DNA from: an uncultured Acidimicrobiaceae bacterium | Lineage (GTDB): Bacteria; Actinomycetota; Acidimicrobiia; Spongiisociales; UBA5794 | Reading direction: 5' to 3' | Assembly: GCA_947259365.1 (NCBI GenBank) | Contig: CAMYMC010000046.1 | Coordinates: 32,026 to 96,025 of the forward strand | DNA length: 64,000 nucleotides | Shown here: piece by piece, positions 27,465 through 35,289 of the stretch | How positions within the stretch are numbered: the stretch's first letter is position 1 | Layout of the letters: each line of letters begins with the position of its first letter | Notes under the pieces: generated by a model | The model's input: only the letters and a program-made list of their open reading frames with translations | Told to the model about the DNA's origin: nothing | Database searches by the model: none | Program-made: the position numbers and the translations under genes

Positions 27465-27865
27465 GTCGTCACCGTGCTTTCGAGAAACTCCACGATGGCG
27501 TCGAACGACGTGCCCGTCGGGAACACGCCGGCGACGCCGATCTCTCGCATCGCCTCCTCGTCCGAGGGTGGGATGTTGCCGCCGACGATCACGGTAGCGT
27601 CCCCGGCGCCGTTGGCTCGCAGCTCCTCGACGACGCGCCTCGTCAGCGGGATGTGGGCGCCGGAGAGCACCGAGAGACCCACGACGTCGACGTCTTCTTC
27701 CACCGCCGCGGCCGCGATCTCGCCCGGCGAGCGGCGGAGCCCCGTGTAGACGACCTCCATGCCCGCGTCCATGAGCGCCCTCGCCACGATCTTCGCCCCG
27801 ACGTCGTGCCCGTCGAGACCCGGCTTGGCGACGAGCACCTTGATGGGACGGGTGCGCCCCGTCAT
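27461..27865 (-). CDS. B12-binding small subunit of acyl-CoA mutase
   Basis: 134 residues with the adenosylcobalamin-binding signature: KVLVAKPGLDGHDVGAK gives DxHxxG with the lower-ligand His. It is followed by GLSVLSGAH and IVGGNIPPSDEE, where the second and third conserved blocks lie. It is cut to the B12 domain alone and must pair with the large subunit, with which it shares an ATGA overlap. The ATG at 27865 also overlaps the acyl-CoA dehydrogenase stop. Confidence 0.94.
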   Translation of the reverse strand: MTGRTRPIKVLVAKPGLDGHDVGAKIVARALMDAGMEVVYTGLRRSPGEIAAAAVEEDVDVVGLSVLSGAHIPLTRRVVEELRANGAGDATVIVGGNIPPSDEEAMREIGVAGVFPTGTSFDAIVEFLESTVTT

Positions 27866-28980
27866 CGGGTCAGACCTCTGGCGATGTTGATCCGGAGCAG
27901 CTCGGAGGTCCCTCCTCCGATGATCGTGAAGCGAACGTCACGGAGGTACCGCTCCACCGGGTATTCGGCGGCATACCCGTAGCTCGCCATGATCCGCGCT
28001 GCCCGGTCGCAGACCTCCATCGCCACCTCGGATGCGAACAGCTTTGCCATCGCCGCCTCGTCGGTGCTCTCCTTCCCGCGCTCGGAGCGCCACGCAGCCC
28101 AGTACGTCAGCTGGCGGGCCGCCTCGAGTTTCGTCCGCATCTCGGCGAGATGGGCCTGGATCGCCTGGAACTTGGCGATCGGCTTGCCGAACTGCACCCG
28201 CTCCTTGGCGTAGGCGAGGGAGTCCTCGAAGGCCGCCCGACCCACCCCGAGGGCGAGGGCTGCGGTCATGAGCCTGATCTCGGCGAGGATCTCGAACAGG
28301 CTGGCCACCCCTTCGCCTTGCCCGCCGAGCATGCAGGTCGCCGGAGTCCCGTCGAAGAACACCTCCGACGTGAGCGAGGCCTTGATGCCCATCTTCTCGA
28401 TCGACCGGCCGACGCTGAGGCCATCGGCCCCCTTCTCGACGAGGAAGATGCTGAGCTCCTTCTCGCCGGTACGGGCGAACACCGTGAACATGTCGGCGAC
28501 CGGCGCCGAGGTGATCCACGTCTTCTGGCCGCTGAGGCGCCAGGTGTCGCCGTCGCGCTCGGCGGACGTCGTCATCGAGAAGAGGTCGCTGCCGGCATCG
28601 GGCTCGGTCATGCAGATCGTCCCGATGACGTCTCCTCGAAGCGCCGGGGCGAGAAGCCGGTCCCGCAGCTCGCCTTCCGCGAAGCGGTGCACGAAGAACG
28701 TGCCCATCAGCGACTGCATGGTGCACGCAGCCGCAACCGCCAGCGAGCCACGGGCCAGCTCCTCGACGGCGACGAGGTACGACGTGACGTCGGCACCGCC
28801 GCCGAGAGGCTCGGGGTACCTCATACCGAAGAACCCGAGCCGACCGACCCCGGCGAACAGCTCGGCGGGGAACCGGGGATCCTTGTCGAGATCGTCCGCG
28901 ACGGGACGGATCTCGTTGTCGGTGAACTCGCGGAAGAGCTTGCGGACGGCGTCCTGGTCTGCGGTCAGCGCGAAGTCCAT
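27862..28980 (-). CDS. Acyl-CoA dehydrogenase
   Basis: 372 residues of the usual flavin-dependent fold: MDFALTADQDAVRKL at the start, ICMTEPDAGSDLFSM for FAD and substrate binding, KTWITSAPVADMFTVFAR, and ERVQFGKPIAKFQAIQAHLAEM. The C-terminal block reads RFTIIGGGTSELLR. The position that holds the catalytic Glu in medium-chain and glutaryl-CoA dehydrogenases (YEGT) is Gly, and I could not place an equivalent Glu with confidence. In the proposed pathway it would oxidise, and perhaps decarboxylate, the malonyl-CoA-type product of the mutase. Confidence 0.9.
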   Translation of the reverse strand: MDFALTADQDAVRKLFREFTDNEIRPVADDLDKDPRFPAELFAGVGRLGFFGMRYPEPLGGGADVTSYLVAVEELARGSLAVAAACTMQSLMGTFFVHRFAEGELRDRLLAPALRGDVIGTICMTEPDAGSDLFSMTTSAERDGDTWRLSGQKTWITSAPVADMFTVFARTGEKELSIFLVEKGADGLSVGRSIEKMGIKASLTSEVFFDGTPATCMLGGQGEGVASLFEILAEIRLMTAALALGVGRAAFEDSLAYAKERVQFGKPIAKFQAIQAHLAEMRTKLEAARQLTYWAAWRSERGKESTDEAAMAKLFASEVAMEVCDRAARIMASYGYAAEYPVERYLRDVRFTIIGGGTSELLRINIARGLTR

Positions 28981-28983
28981 GGC

Positions 28984-29628
28984 TCAGTCCCTCCCCGCCG
29001 GCGTCGTCGCCGTCCCGGCGCCGACGACGCCTGCGTGATCCCTGCCCAGGCCTGCCCCTCGCGCGAATGCGGCCTTGCGCACCGCGACGTCGATCGACGA
29101 GTCGGCGCCGGCGACGGCGCCGAGCAGAGCGTCGGTCGGGATGGGGCTGGCTTCGAGACCGGCGAGCGCGCCGAGCATCACCGTGTTCGTGAGCCTGCGA
29201 TCACCCGCAGCGGCAGCGGCAGCGGTGGCGTCGAGCACATAGACCCGGCGCGCCACGGCGGCGATCGCCTCGACGATGCCGTCGAGGTCGGGGTAATCGC
29301 CCCCTGCCAGGGTGAGGCTCGTCGGGACGATGGGCGTCCGGTTCACGAGCACCGTCGCCCGCGGCGACATCTTCGGGACCACCCGCTGCGCCTCGAGCGG
29401 CTCGAGGCCGACGACGACGTCGGCGCTCGCCGGCGGGATGAACGCCGTCCTCATGTCGCCGATCCGCACCGTGGCTTCGACGCTCCCTCCCCGCTGCGAG
29501 AGCCCGTAGATCTGACCGACCCGGACCCCGAGCCCGGCCGCGGCCGCGGCCGCGCCGAGGGCGTGGGCGAGGCGGAGCACGCCCTGGCCGCCGACACCGG
29601 CGACGACGACGTCGCAGCTCGCACTCAT
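28984..29628 (-). CDS. iorB: Indolepyruvate ferredoxin oxidoreductase beta subunit
   Basis: 214 residues of the 2-oxoacid:acceptor oxidoreductase gamma-type fold. The start carries VVVAGVGGQGVLRLAHALG; QIYGLSQRGGSVEATVRIG and NTVMLGALAGL follow. ATG 29628 overlaps the stop of the fused alpha gene (ATGA). The pair converts aryl-pyruvates (indolepyruvate, phenylpyruvate) plus CoA to arylacetyl-CoA and CO2. The C-terminal Ala/Gly-rich tail is not conserved in style. Confidence 0.9.
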   Translation of the reverse strand: MSASCDVVVAGVGGQGVLRLAHALGAAAAAAGLGVRVGQIYGLSQRGGSVEATVRIGDMRTAFIPPASADVVVGLEPLEAQRVVPKMSPRATVLVNRTPIVPTSLTLAGGDYPDLDGIVEAIAAVARRVYVLDATAAAAAAGDRRLTNTVMLGALAGLEASPIPTDALLGAVAGADSSIDVAVRKAAFARGAGLGRDHAGVVGAGTATTPAGRD

Positions 29629-32600
29629 CGCACCACCGCGGGCTCGATGACGGGGACGATGGCGCCGTTGGGGCAGAACTGGGCGCACACACCGCAGGCG
29701 ACACAGAGCCCGGCGTCGATCTCGACCGCGCCGCGGTCGACGTAGAAGGCGGGGCAACCGAAGAGGTCGAGACAGGCGCTGCAGTTCCCGCACAGCCCGC
29801 AGATCATGCAGCGGGCGGCCTCGGCACGGGCCTCGTCCTCGGTGAGCGTCGCGACGACCTCCTCGAAGCCGCCCATCCGCGTCCCCGGATCGAGCTCCAC
29901 CGGCCGGCGGCGCCCCTCGGTCCGGTCCCGGCGCACCCCCGGTCGTCCCGGCGGCGGCCGGGTCGGGACCACCGGAGGCGGCATCCTGACGTCGGCGGCG
30001 GCGGGCCCCCGCAGGCTCCGGTCGAGCCCCCATGCGGCGCGGAGCCCGCCCGCGATGGCCCCCGTGACACTGCCACCGGCGCCGAGCACGTCCCCCGCGG
30101 CGTAGACGCCGGCGTGGGAGGTGCGGCCGGTCCCGGGGTCGACGACGAGGCCGTCGGTCCAATCCAGCTCGACGGTGCCGTCCGCAGCGACCCTCTGCGG
30201 GGCCTGACCCACGGCGAGCACGACGAGTTCGGCCGCGACGAGCCGATCCGTTCCGGCGCGGGCCTCGTAGCTCGCCGGGTCGGTGCGGGCCGGGTCGTGA
30301 TGGTGGACCTCGACCAGCTCGGCACCGCCGGCAACGAGGCGGGTGGCCCGGGTCCGGCACAGGAGATCGACGCCCTCGTCCTCCGCCGCCTCGATCTCGC
30401 CGGAGATGGCCGGCATCTCGTCCCGTGCCTCGAGGCACGAGATGATGACGTGTTCCGCGCCGCGACGCAGCGCCGTCCTCGCCGCGTCGATGGCCGCGTT
30501 CCCCCCACCGACGACGAGGACCGTCCCCGCAGCCGTGTCCGGTTCCTGCAGGTACGCCAGCGCCTGGACGACGGCGGGGCCTTCCCCCTCGATGGGAAGG
30601 GTGAGCGGGTCCGCGGCGCCGAGCGCGATCACGACCCCGTCGTGGCCATCGACGAGCTCGCCGAGCCGCAGATCGGCACCGAGGTGGCGGCCGCCCTCGA
30701 AAGAGACCCCGAGCCCGAGGATTCTCTCGGTGTCCCGTCGCAGCACCTCTCGGGGAAGGCGGTACTCGGGGACCCCGGTGAGCAGCAAACCGCCCGGCTC
30801 GGCATTGGCGTCGTAGAGGTGGACGTCGTAGCCCCGCATGGCGAGGTCGTGGGCGGCGGCCAGCCCGGCGGGGCCGGCACCGACGACGGCTGCCGACCTG
30901 CCGTGCGCCGGCTCCGGCTCGGGGGTGTGGGGGTACTCGTCCTGGGATGCCGCCCAGTCCATGACGAACCGCTTGAGGTCGTTGATCGCAACCGGTTCGT
31001 CGAGGCCGCCGCGCACACAGACGTCCTCGCATGGCTTGTGGCAGACCCGGCACACCGACTCGGCGAGGGGCAGCCCGTCGAGGATGAGCTCGAGGGCGTC
31101 TGCGTACCGTCCGGCAGCGATATGAGCGGCATAGCCCTGGATGCAGAGGAAGAGCGGGCACCGGGTCGCACACGGTGCAACGTCGGGGCGGGACGCTCGG
31201 TCGCCGTCCAGCTCGAGTGAGCGCGCCCTCACCATGGCCCGTTCGAAATCTTCGACGACGCCCTGGCCGCATCGCTGCCCGCAGCTCGACCGGCCGCAGT
31301 AGCGGCACCGCTCGTGGTCGATCGTATAGGTGGTGACCCGCGGCGCCGCTGCGGGGGCACGCCGGACGGTACGGGCCTCGAAGACGGGGCAGATCCGCTG
31401 CGAGATCACCACGCTGAGCCCGTCGCGCTCCTTCGCTCGCTCGAAGGCGGCAACGGTGGCGGCGAGGTCGTTGGGGTCGACGGTTTCGACGTGGGGGGCG
31501 CCGAGCGCCCGCACCACGGCCTCGATGTCGACCGTGCGCTGCACCTGCCCGTCCTCGACCGGGGCACCGGGCCGCTCCTGGAACCCGGTCATCGCCGTGA
31601 CCTCGTTGTCCATGATCACGGCGACCATGTTCACGTTCTCCTTGACGGCGTTGAGCAGCGCCGGCATCCCGGAATGGAAGAACGTCGAGTCGCCGAGGAA
31701 CCCGAGGGTCTGCCGCCCGCTGGTGCGCGCCACGCCGGCGGCGAGGGTGAACCCGGCGCCCATCGCCAGCAACGCATCACCGGCCCGCAGCGGCGGCGCA
31801 ACGCCGAGCGAATAGCAGCCGATGTCGTTGAAGTACAGGGCCTCGTCGCCGAAGACACTCCGGGCCGCAAAGAACGCCGGGCGGTGGGGACAGGCGGCGC
31901 ACAGCGTCGGCGGCCGGTTCGGCAGCGACGGCGCCTCGGCCACGACTTCGGCAGGCGCCCCGATGCCGACGAGGTCGTGGAGCACAGCACGGAGCATGTG
32001 CGGCTCGTATTCGAACTCGAAGGGGAGGTGCCCGGTGCGCTTACCGAGCACCTTCAGCGAGAGCCCGTGGAGAGTGCACAGCGCTCGCACCCGGTCCTCG
32101 AGCAGCGGCGAGAGCTCCTCGACGACGAGAACCGTGTCGAACCCGCGCAGGCTCGCCACCAGCCAGTCCTCGGGAAGCGGGTAGACGACGCCGAGCGAGA
32201 GCAGCGCGACCTCGTCGCGGCCGACTGCGTCCTCGAGGAGGTCCTGGCAGATCGCCGCCGGCGCACCCGAGGCGAGCACCGCCGTGGTCCCCCCGCCTTG
32301 CGCGTCGAAGAAGCCCCCCGCGGCGATCTCGCGGCGCGCCGTCTCAAGGCGCTCGGTGATCTCGACGCGCATCCGGCGCGCGTTCGCGGGGAGAGGAAGG
32401 AACCTCGCCGGGTCCCGGGTGAACCCGGCGACGGGACGAGCCTCGATCGCGCCGAAGCGGACCGGCGCCGACGTGTGGCATACCCGGGTGGTGGGGCGCA
32501 CGACGACGGGGAGCCTGCTCCTCTCCGACACGTCGAACGCGTGCCGGGTCACCTCGAGGGCCTCCTGGGGGCTGCGCGGGTCGAACATCGGCAGATGGAG

Positions 32601-33014
32601 CGCCTCGGCGAGCTGGCGCTGGTCCTGCTCGTTGGGACTCGTGTGACACGAGGGGTCGCCGGCGCTGACGATGACGAGCCCGGCGACGGTGCCGACGTAG
32701 GGGATCGTGCTCAGCGGATCCCCTGCCGACATCAGCCCGAGGTGCTTCATCGCGACGATGGCGCGTGCCCCGGCGAGCGACGCGGCAAATGCCATCTCGA
32801 GCGCGACCTTCTCGTTGACGGAGTACTCGAACGGGATACCGAGGTCCGGGGCGAGCAGGGCGAACGCGTCCGTGACCTCCGTCGACGGTGTGCCGGGGTA
32901 TCCGCAGGCGAACCCGACGCCCGCTTCGATGGCGCCCCGGGCGATCGCCTCGTTGCCGAGCAGCAGCTCGGTGCGGCCCGGTTCGTCGGCGAGCAGCGGA
33001 TGGCCCGGCATCAT
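29625..33014 (-). CDS. iorA: Indolepyruvate oxidoreductase alpha fused to GltD/PadH-like NAD(P)H flavoprotein and 2[4Fe-4S] ferredoxin
   Basis: 1129 residues, about twice normal IorA size. Residues about 1-570 are IorA: ACGYPGTPSTEVTDAF, MKHLGLMSAGDPL, and thiamine-diphosphate motif GFLGDSTFFHSGMPALLN with DNEVTAMTG. Then comes a Cys group (CRYCGRSSCGQRC) and a GltD-type N-terminal iron-sulfur domain (CATRCPLFLCIQGY; CRVCHKPCEDVCVRGG). Next is a flavin fold (VVGAGPAGLAAAHDLAMRGY) with an NAD(P) fold (VVGGGNAAIDAARTALRRG). It ends in two ferredoxin clusters (CMICGLCGNCSACLDLFGC; CVACGVCAQFCP). The layout suggests aryl-pyruvate oxidation wired directly to NAD(P), as in phenylglyoxylate:NAD oxidoreductase, which uses a separate PadH subunit. 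It heads the operon. Confidence 0.92.
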   Translation of the reverse strand: MMPGHPLLADEPGRTELLLGNEAIARGAIEAGVGFACGYPGTPSTEVTDAFALLAPDLGIPFEYSVNEKVALEMAFAASLAGARAIVAMKHLGLMSAGDPLSTIPYVGTVAGLVIVSAGDPSCHTSPNEQDQRQLAEALHLPMFDPRSPQEALEVTRHAFDVSERSRLPVVVRPTTRVCHTSAPVRFGAIEARPVAGFTRDPARFLPLPANARRMRVEITERLETARREIAAGGFFDAQGGGTTAVLASGAPAAICQDLLEDAVGRDEVALLSLGVVYPLPEDWLVASLRGFDTVLVVEELSPLLEDRVRALCTLHGLSLKVLGKRTGHLPFEFEYEPHMLRAVLHDLVGIGAPAEVVAEAPSLPNRPPTLCAACPHRPAFFAARSVFGDEALYFNDIGCYSLGVAPPLRAGDALLAMGAGFTLAAGVARTSGRQTLGFLGDSTFFHSGMPALLNAVKENVNMVAVIMDNEVTAMTGFQERPGAPVEDGQVQRTVDIEAVVRALGAPHVETVDPNDLAATVAAFERAKERDGLSVVISQRICPVFEARTVRRAPAAAPRVTTYTIDHERCRYCGRSSCGQRCGQGVVEDFERAMVRARSLELDGDRASRPDVAPCATRCPLFLCIQGYAAHIAAGRYADALELILDGLPLAESVCRVCHKPCEDVCVRGGLDEPVAINDLKRFVMDWAASQDEYPHTPEPEPAHGRSAAVVGAGPAGLAAAHDLAMRGYDVHLYDANAEPGGLLLTGVPEYRLPREVLRRDTERILGLGVSFEGGRHLGADLRLGELVDGHDGVVIALGAADPLTLPIEGEGPAVVQALAYLQEPDTAAGTVLVVGGGNAAIDAARTALRRGAEHVIISCLEARDEMPAISGEIEAAEDEGVDLLCRTRATRLVAGGAELVEVHHHDPARTDPASYEARAGTDRLVAAELVVLAVGQAPQRVAADGTVELDWTDGLVVDPGTGRTSHAGVYAAGDVLGAGGSVTGAIAGGLRAAWGLDRSLRGPAAADVRMPPPVVPTRPPPGRPGVRRDRTEGRRRPVELDPGTRMGGFEEVVATLTEDEARAEAARCMICGLCGNCSACLDLFGCPAFYVDRGAVEIDAGLCVACGVCAQFCPNGAIVPVIEPAVVR

Positions 33015-33060
33015 GGCGTCCTCTCTCTGTCTGCCACCGGACGGGGCATGGCGGCACCCA

Positions 33061-33465
33061 TCAGTCCGGCACCACGGCGAGGGCGGTGATCTCGACGAGC
33101 GCCCCGACGTCGGCGAGCTCGGTCACGCCGTAGAGACCCATCGCCGGGAAATGGCGGCCCATGTGGCGCTGGTAGACCGGGCCGAGCTCTTTGCGGGCGG
33201 CGCGATACGCCGGCACGTCCGGCGTGAAGATCTGCACCCAGACGACGTGGGCGGGCTCGCCGCCTGCAGCGCGCAAGGCGGTGACGAGGTTGCCGAGGGC
33301 GAGGTCGAACTGCTCCATCCACGTGTCCCCGATGATGTTCGCTTCTGCGTCGAAGGCGATCTGCCCGGCGAGGTAGACCGTCCTACCGGGCGCCGCTGAC
33401 ACGGCGTGGGCGTAGCCGACCGCCGGCGCCAGCTCCTCCGGGTTGATGACGAGATGTTCGCTCAA
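33061..33465 (-). CDS. RidA/YjgF family protein
   Basis: 134 residues. No ATG or GTG fits the N-terminus. TTG 33465 is preferred because GAGGAGGAG lies directly upstream and the family sequence begins there (SEHLVINPEELAPAVGYAHAV). Typical parts are GRTVYLAGQIAFDAEANI and AHVVWVQIFTPDVPAYRA. The substrate-binding Arg of deaminating RidA near residue 105 is not evident (the region reads AMGLYGVTELADVGALVEI), so enamine deaminase activity is uncertain. It sits between the oxidoreductase operon and the divergent ligase. Confidence 0.84.
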   Translation of the reverse strand: MSEHLVINPEELAPAVGYAHAVSAAPGRTVYLAGQIAFDAEANIIGDTWMEQFDLALGNLVTALRAAGGEPAHVVWVQIFTPDVPAYRAARKELGPVYQRHMGRHFPAMGLYGVTELADVGALVEITALAVVPD

Positions 33466-33640
33466 CGCTCCTCCTCGCTCGTGCCCCCAGTCTGGCTCAC
33501 CGGCGCGGCCCGCAGCGCCGTCCTGGATACCGATGATGATATCTTGCACGCCGCACCGCCGCCGTACCCGGCGGCCGCGCCGCCCACGCTGCGGTGGGTC
33601 GGGCGGCAGCGCAGACGACACGCCCCGGGGACCGAGGACG
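33466..33640. promoter_or_regulatory. Divergent promoter region, RidA / aryl-CoA ligase
   Basis: A 175 bp gap between divergent starts. A lower-GC patch (33522-33548, including the perfect hexamer palindrome GATATC) is the best candidate for promoter or operator sequence. No repeat strong enough to name a regulator is seen. Confidence 0.35.
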
Positions 33641-34861
33641 ATGGCATCCACAGCGCTCGACGAGGGCATCGCCTGGACGGCGGCCCATGCCTACGCCGGC
33701 TCCGCCTTCTTCCGAGGCAAGCTCGACGCAGCCGAGATCTCACCGGACGACGTCTCGGGAGCTGCCGACCTGGCGCGGCTCCCGTTCACGACGAAGGAGG
33801 AGCTTCGTGCCACGGGCCCGTGGGGCTGGACGGCGGTCCCTCTCTCCGCGGTCGCCCGGATCCACTCTTCGTCCGGCACGACGGGGCGCCGGACGATCTG
33901 CACCTACACCCGCAAGGACATCGACGACTGGGCCGACCAGTTCGCCAGGTGCTACGAATACGCAGGGGTCGGCACCGAGGACCGGGTTCAGATCATGGTG
34001 GGGTACGGACTGTGGACGGCCGGGGTGGGGTTCCAGATCGGCGCCGAGCGGCGCGGCGCCATGGCGGTGCCGACCGGGCCCGGCAACACCGACCTCCAGT
34101 TCGAGATCATGGCGGAGCTCGGATCCACGGTGATCTGCTGCACGTCGTCGTTCGCGCTCCTGCTCGCCGAGGAGGCGGAACGGAGGGGAATCGCCGCCGA
34201 CCTCGACCTACGGATCGGGATCATGGGGTCGGAGCGGTGGGGCGAGGGGATGCGCCGCCGCATCGAGAGCCTGCTCGGCATCGAGACGTTCGACGTGTAT
34301 GGGCTGACCGAGTTGTGGGGGCCAGGCACGGGCATCGAGTGCACACACCACGACGGCATGCACTACTGGGACGACTACTACCACGTCGAGGTCGTCGATC
34401 CGGAGACCCTCGAACCCGTCGCCGACGGCACCGAGGGTGAGATCGTCATCACGACGCTGGGAAAAGAGGCCACCCCGCTGCTGCGGTACCGGACCCGTGA
34501 TCTCTCGTTCCGCTACCCCGATCCGTGCCCATGCGCCAGCCCCTACCCGCGCATCGGCCGGATCGCCGGCCGCACCGACGACGTCGTCAAGGTGCGCGGC
34601 GTCATGCTCTCACCCGCCCAGGTCGACACCGTCCTCGCCGCCGTCGACGGCGCCGGCCCCGAGTACCAGATCCACATCGATGCCGCCGACGGCCGCGAGG
34701 AGGTCAGGGTGGTCGTCGAGGTGGCCGATCCCGAAGTGGGGCCGGAGGTGGGTGAGCGCCTCCGGACCCTGACCGGGCTGAGGATCGACGTCGACACCGT
34801 CGACGTCGGGGCCCTGCCCCGCACGGAGCGTAAGGCGCGACGGGTCTTCGACCACCGCTGA
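33641..34861 (+). CDS. Phenylacetate-CoA ligase family protein (aryl-CoA ligase)
   Basis: 406 residues from ATG 33641 (GAGG upstream), close to the PaaK size. The AMP-binding loop is HSSSGTTGRRTICTYT, the second core motif is FDVYGLTELWGPGTG, the hinge block is LLRYRTRDLS, and the C-terminal motif is IGRIAGRTDDVVKVRGVMLSP. PaaK-type ligases make arylacetyl-CoA from arylacetate, CoA and ATP in the cytoplasm. It is divergent from an indolepyruvate oxidoreductase operon that would make the same class of arylacetyl-CoA, and it heads the second liv cluster. Indoleacetate, phenylacetate or an aminobenzoate are possible substrates. Confidence 0.88.
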   Translation: MASTALDEGIAWTAAHAYAGSAFFRGKLDAAEISPDDVSGAADLARLPFTTKEELRATGPWGWTAVPLSAVARIHSSSGTTGRRTICTYTRKDIDDWADQFARCYEYAGVGTEDRVQIMVGYGLWTAGVGFQIGAERRGAMAVPTGPGNTDLQFEIMAELGSTVICCTSSFALLLAEEAERRGIAADLDLRIGIMGSERWGEGMRRRIESLLGIETFDVYGLTELWGPGTGIECTHHDGMHYWDDYYHVEVVDPETLEPVADGTEGEIVITTLGKEATPLLRYRTRDLSFRYPDPCPCASPYPRIGRIAGRTDDVVKVRGVMLSPAQVDTVLAAVDGAGPEYQIHIDAADGREEVRVVVEVADPEVGPEVGERLRTLTGLRIDVDTVDVGALPRTERKARRVFDHR

Positions 34862-35289
34862 AGGCCGGCGCTGAGCGCCACCCCTGCGATTCCGCTCCAG
34901 GTTCTGCCAGACCGGATAGGGCCATAGGTCCCTATCTGCACGAAGCTCCTGCACGATAGATTGCGCCAACATCGCCGCCGTCCGGCATGTCCCGGCGGCG
35001 GTGTCCGACAGCGCTGATCCGCGGAGGGAGGAGACTGCGGATGGCTGCGGCGAGCGGGAGGCAGGCGGTCGATCGCGCATCCGAGCGCGACACCGTCGCG
35101 ACACATCCACGACCCGGTGGCCCGCTCGCCGCAGCGCGCCCGGCCCTTCTCGGGCTGCCTCGATCCCGGCGGACGGCGCCCTTAAGCCCCCACACGGTCA
35201 CTCGAGTCGCGCCTCCGGCGTGATCCGAAGGCCTCCACCAGCACCGGCAGCGCCCGCTGCCCAAATACAGAACGAGTGAGGAGACCCCC
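34862..35289 (+). promoter_or_regulatory. 428 bp intergenic region with inverted and direct repeats upstream of liv operon
   Basis: No convincing gene is seen here. GATAGGG (34915-34921) and CCCTATC (34930-34936) form a 7 bp inverted repeat with an 8 bp spacer. Two direct copies of TGCACGA follow at 34937-34943 and 34950-34956. The patch is less GC-rich than its surroundings. It is likely the control region of the following transporter operon. A ribosome site (GAGGAGACC) precedes ATG 35290. The span 34975-35250 shows nothing distinctive. Confidence 0.45.

Noticed and set aside
25860..27865. 2-Hydroxyisobutyryl-CoA mutase
   Set aside because: The Tyr and Ala positions (RQYSG, NVAFD) differ from the Ile/Asp pair I recall for that enzyme, and the Arg for a free carboxylate is present.
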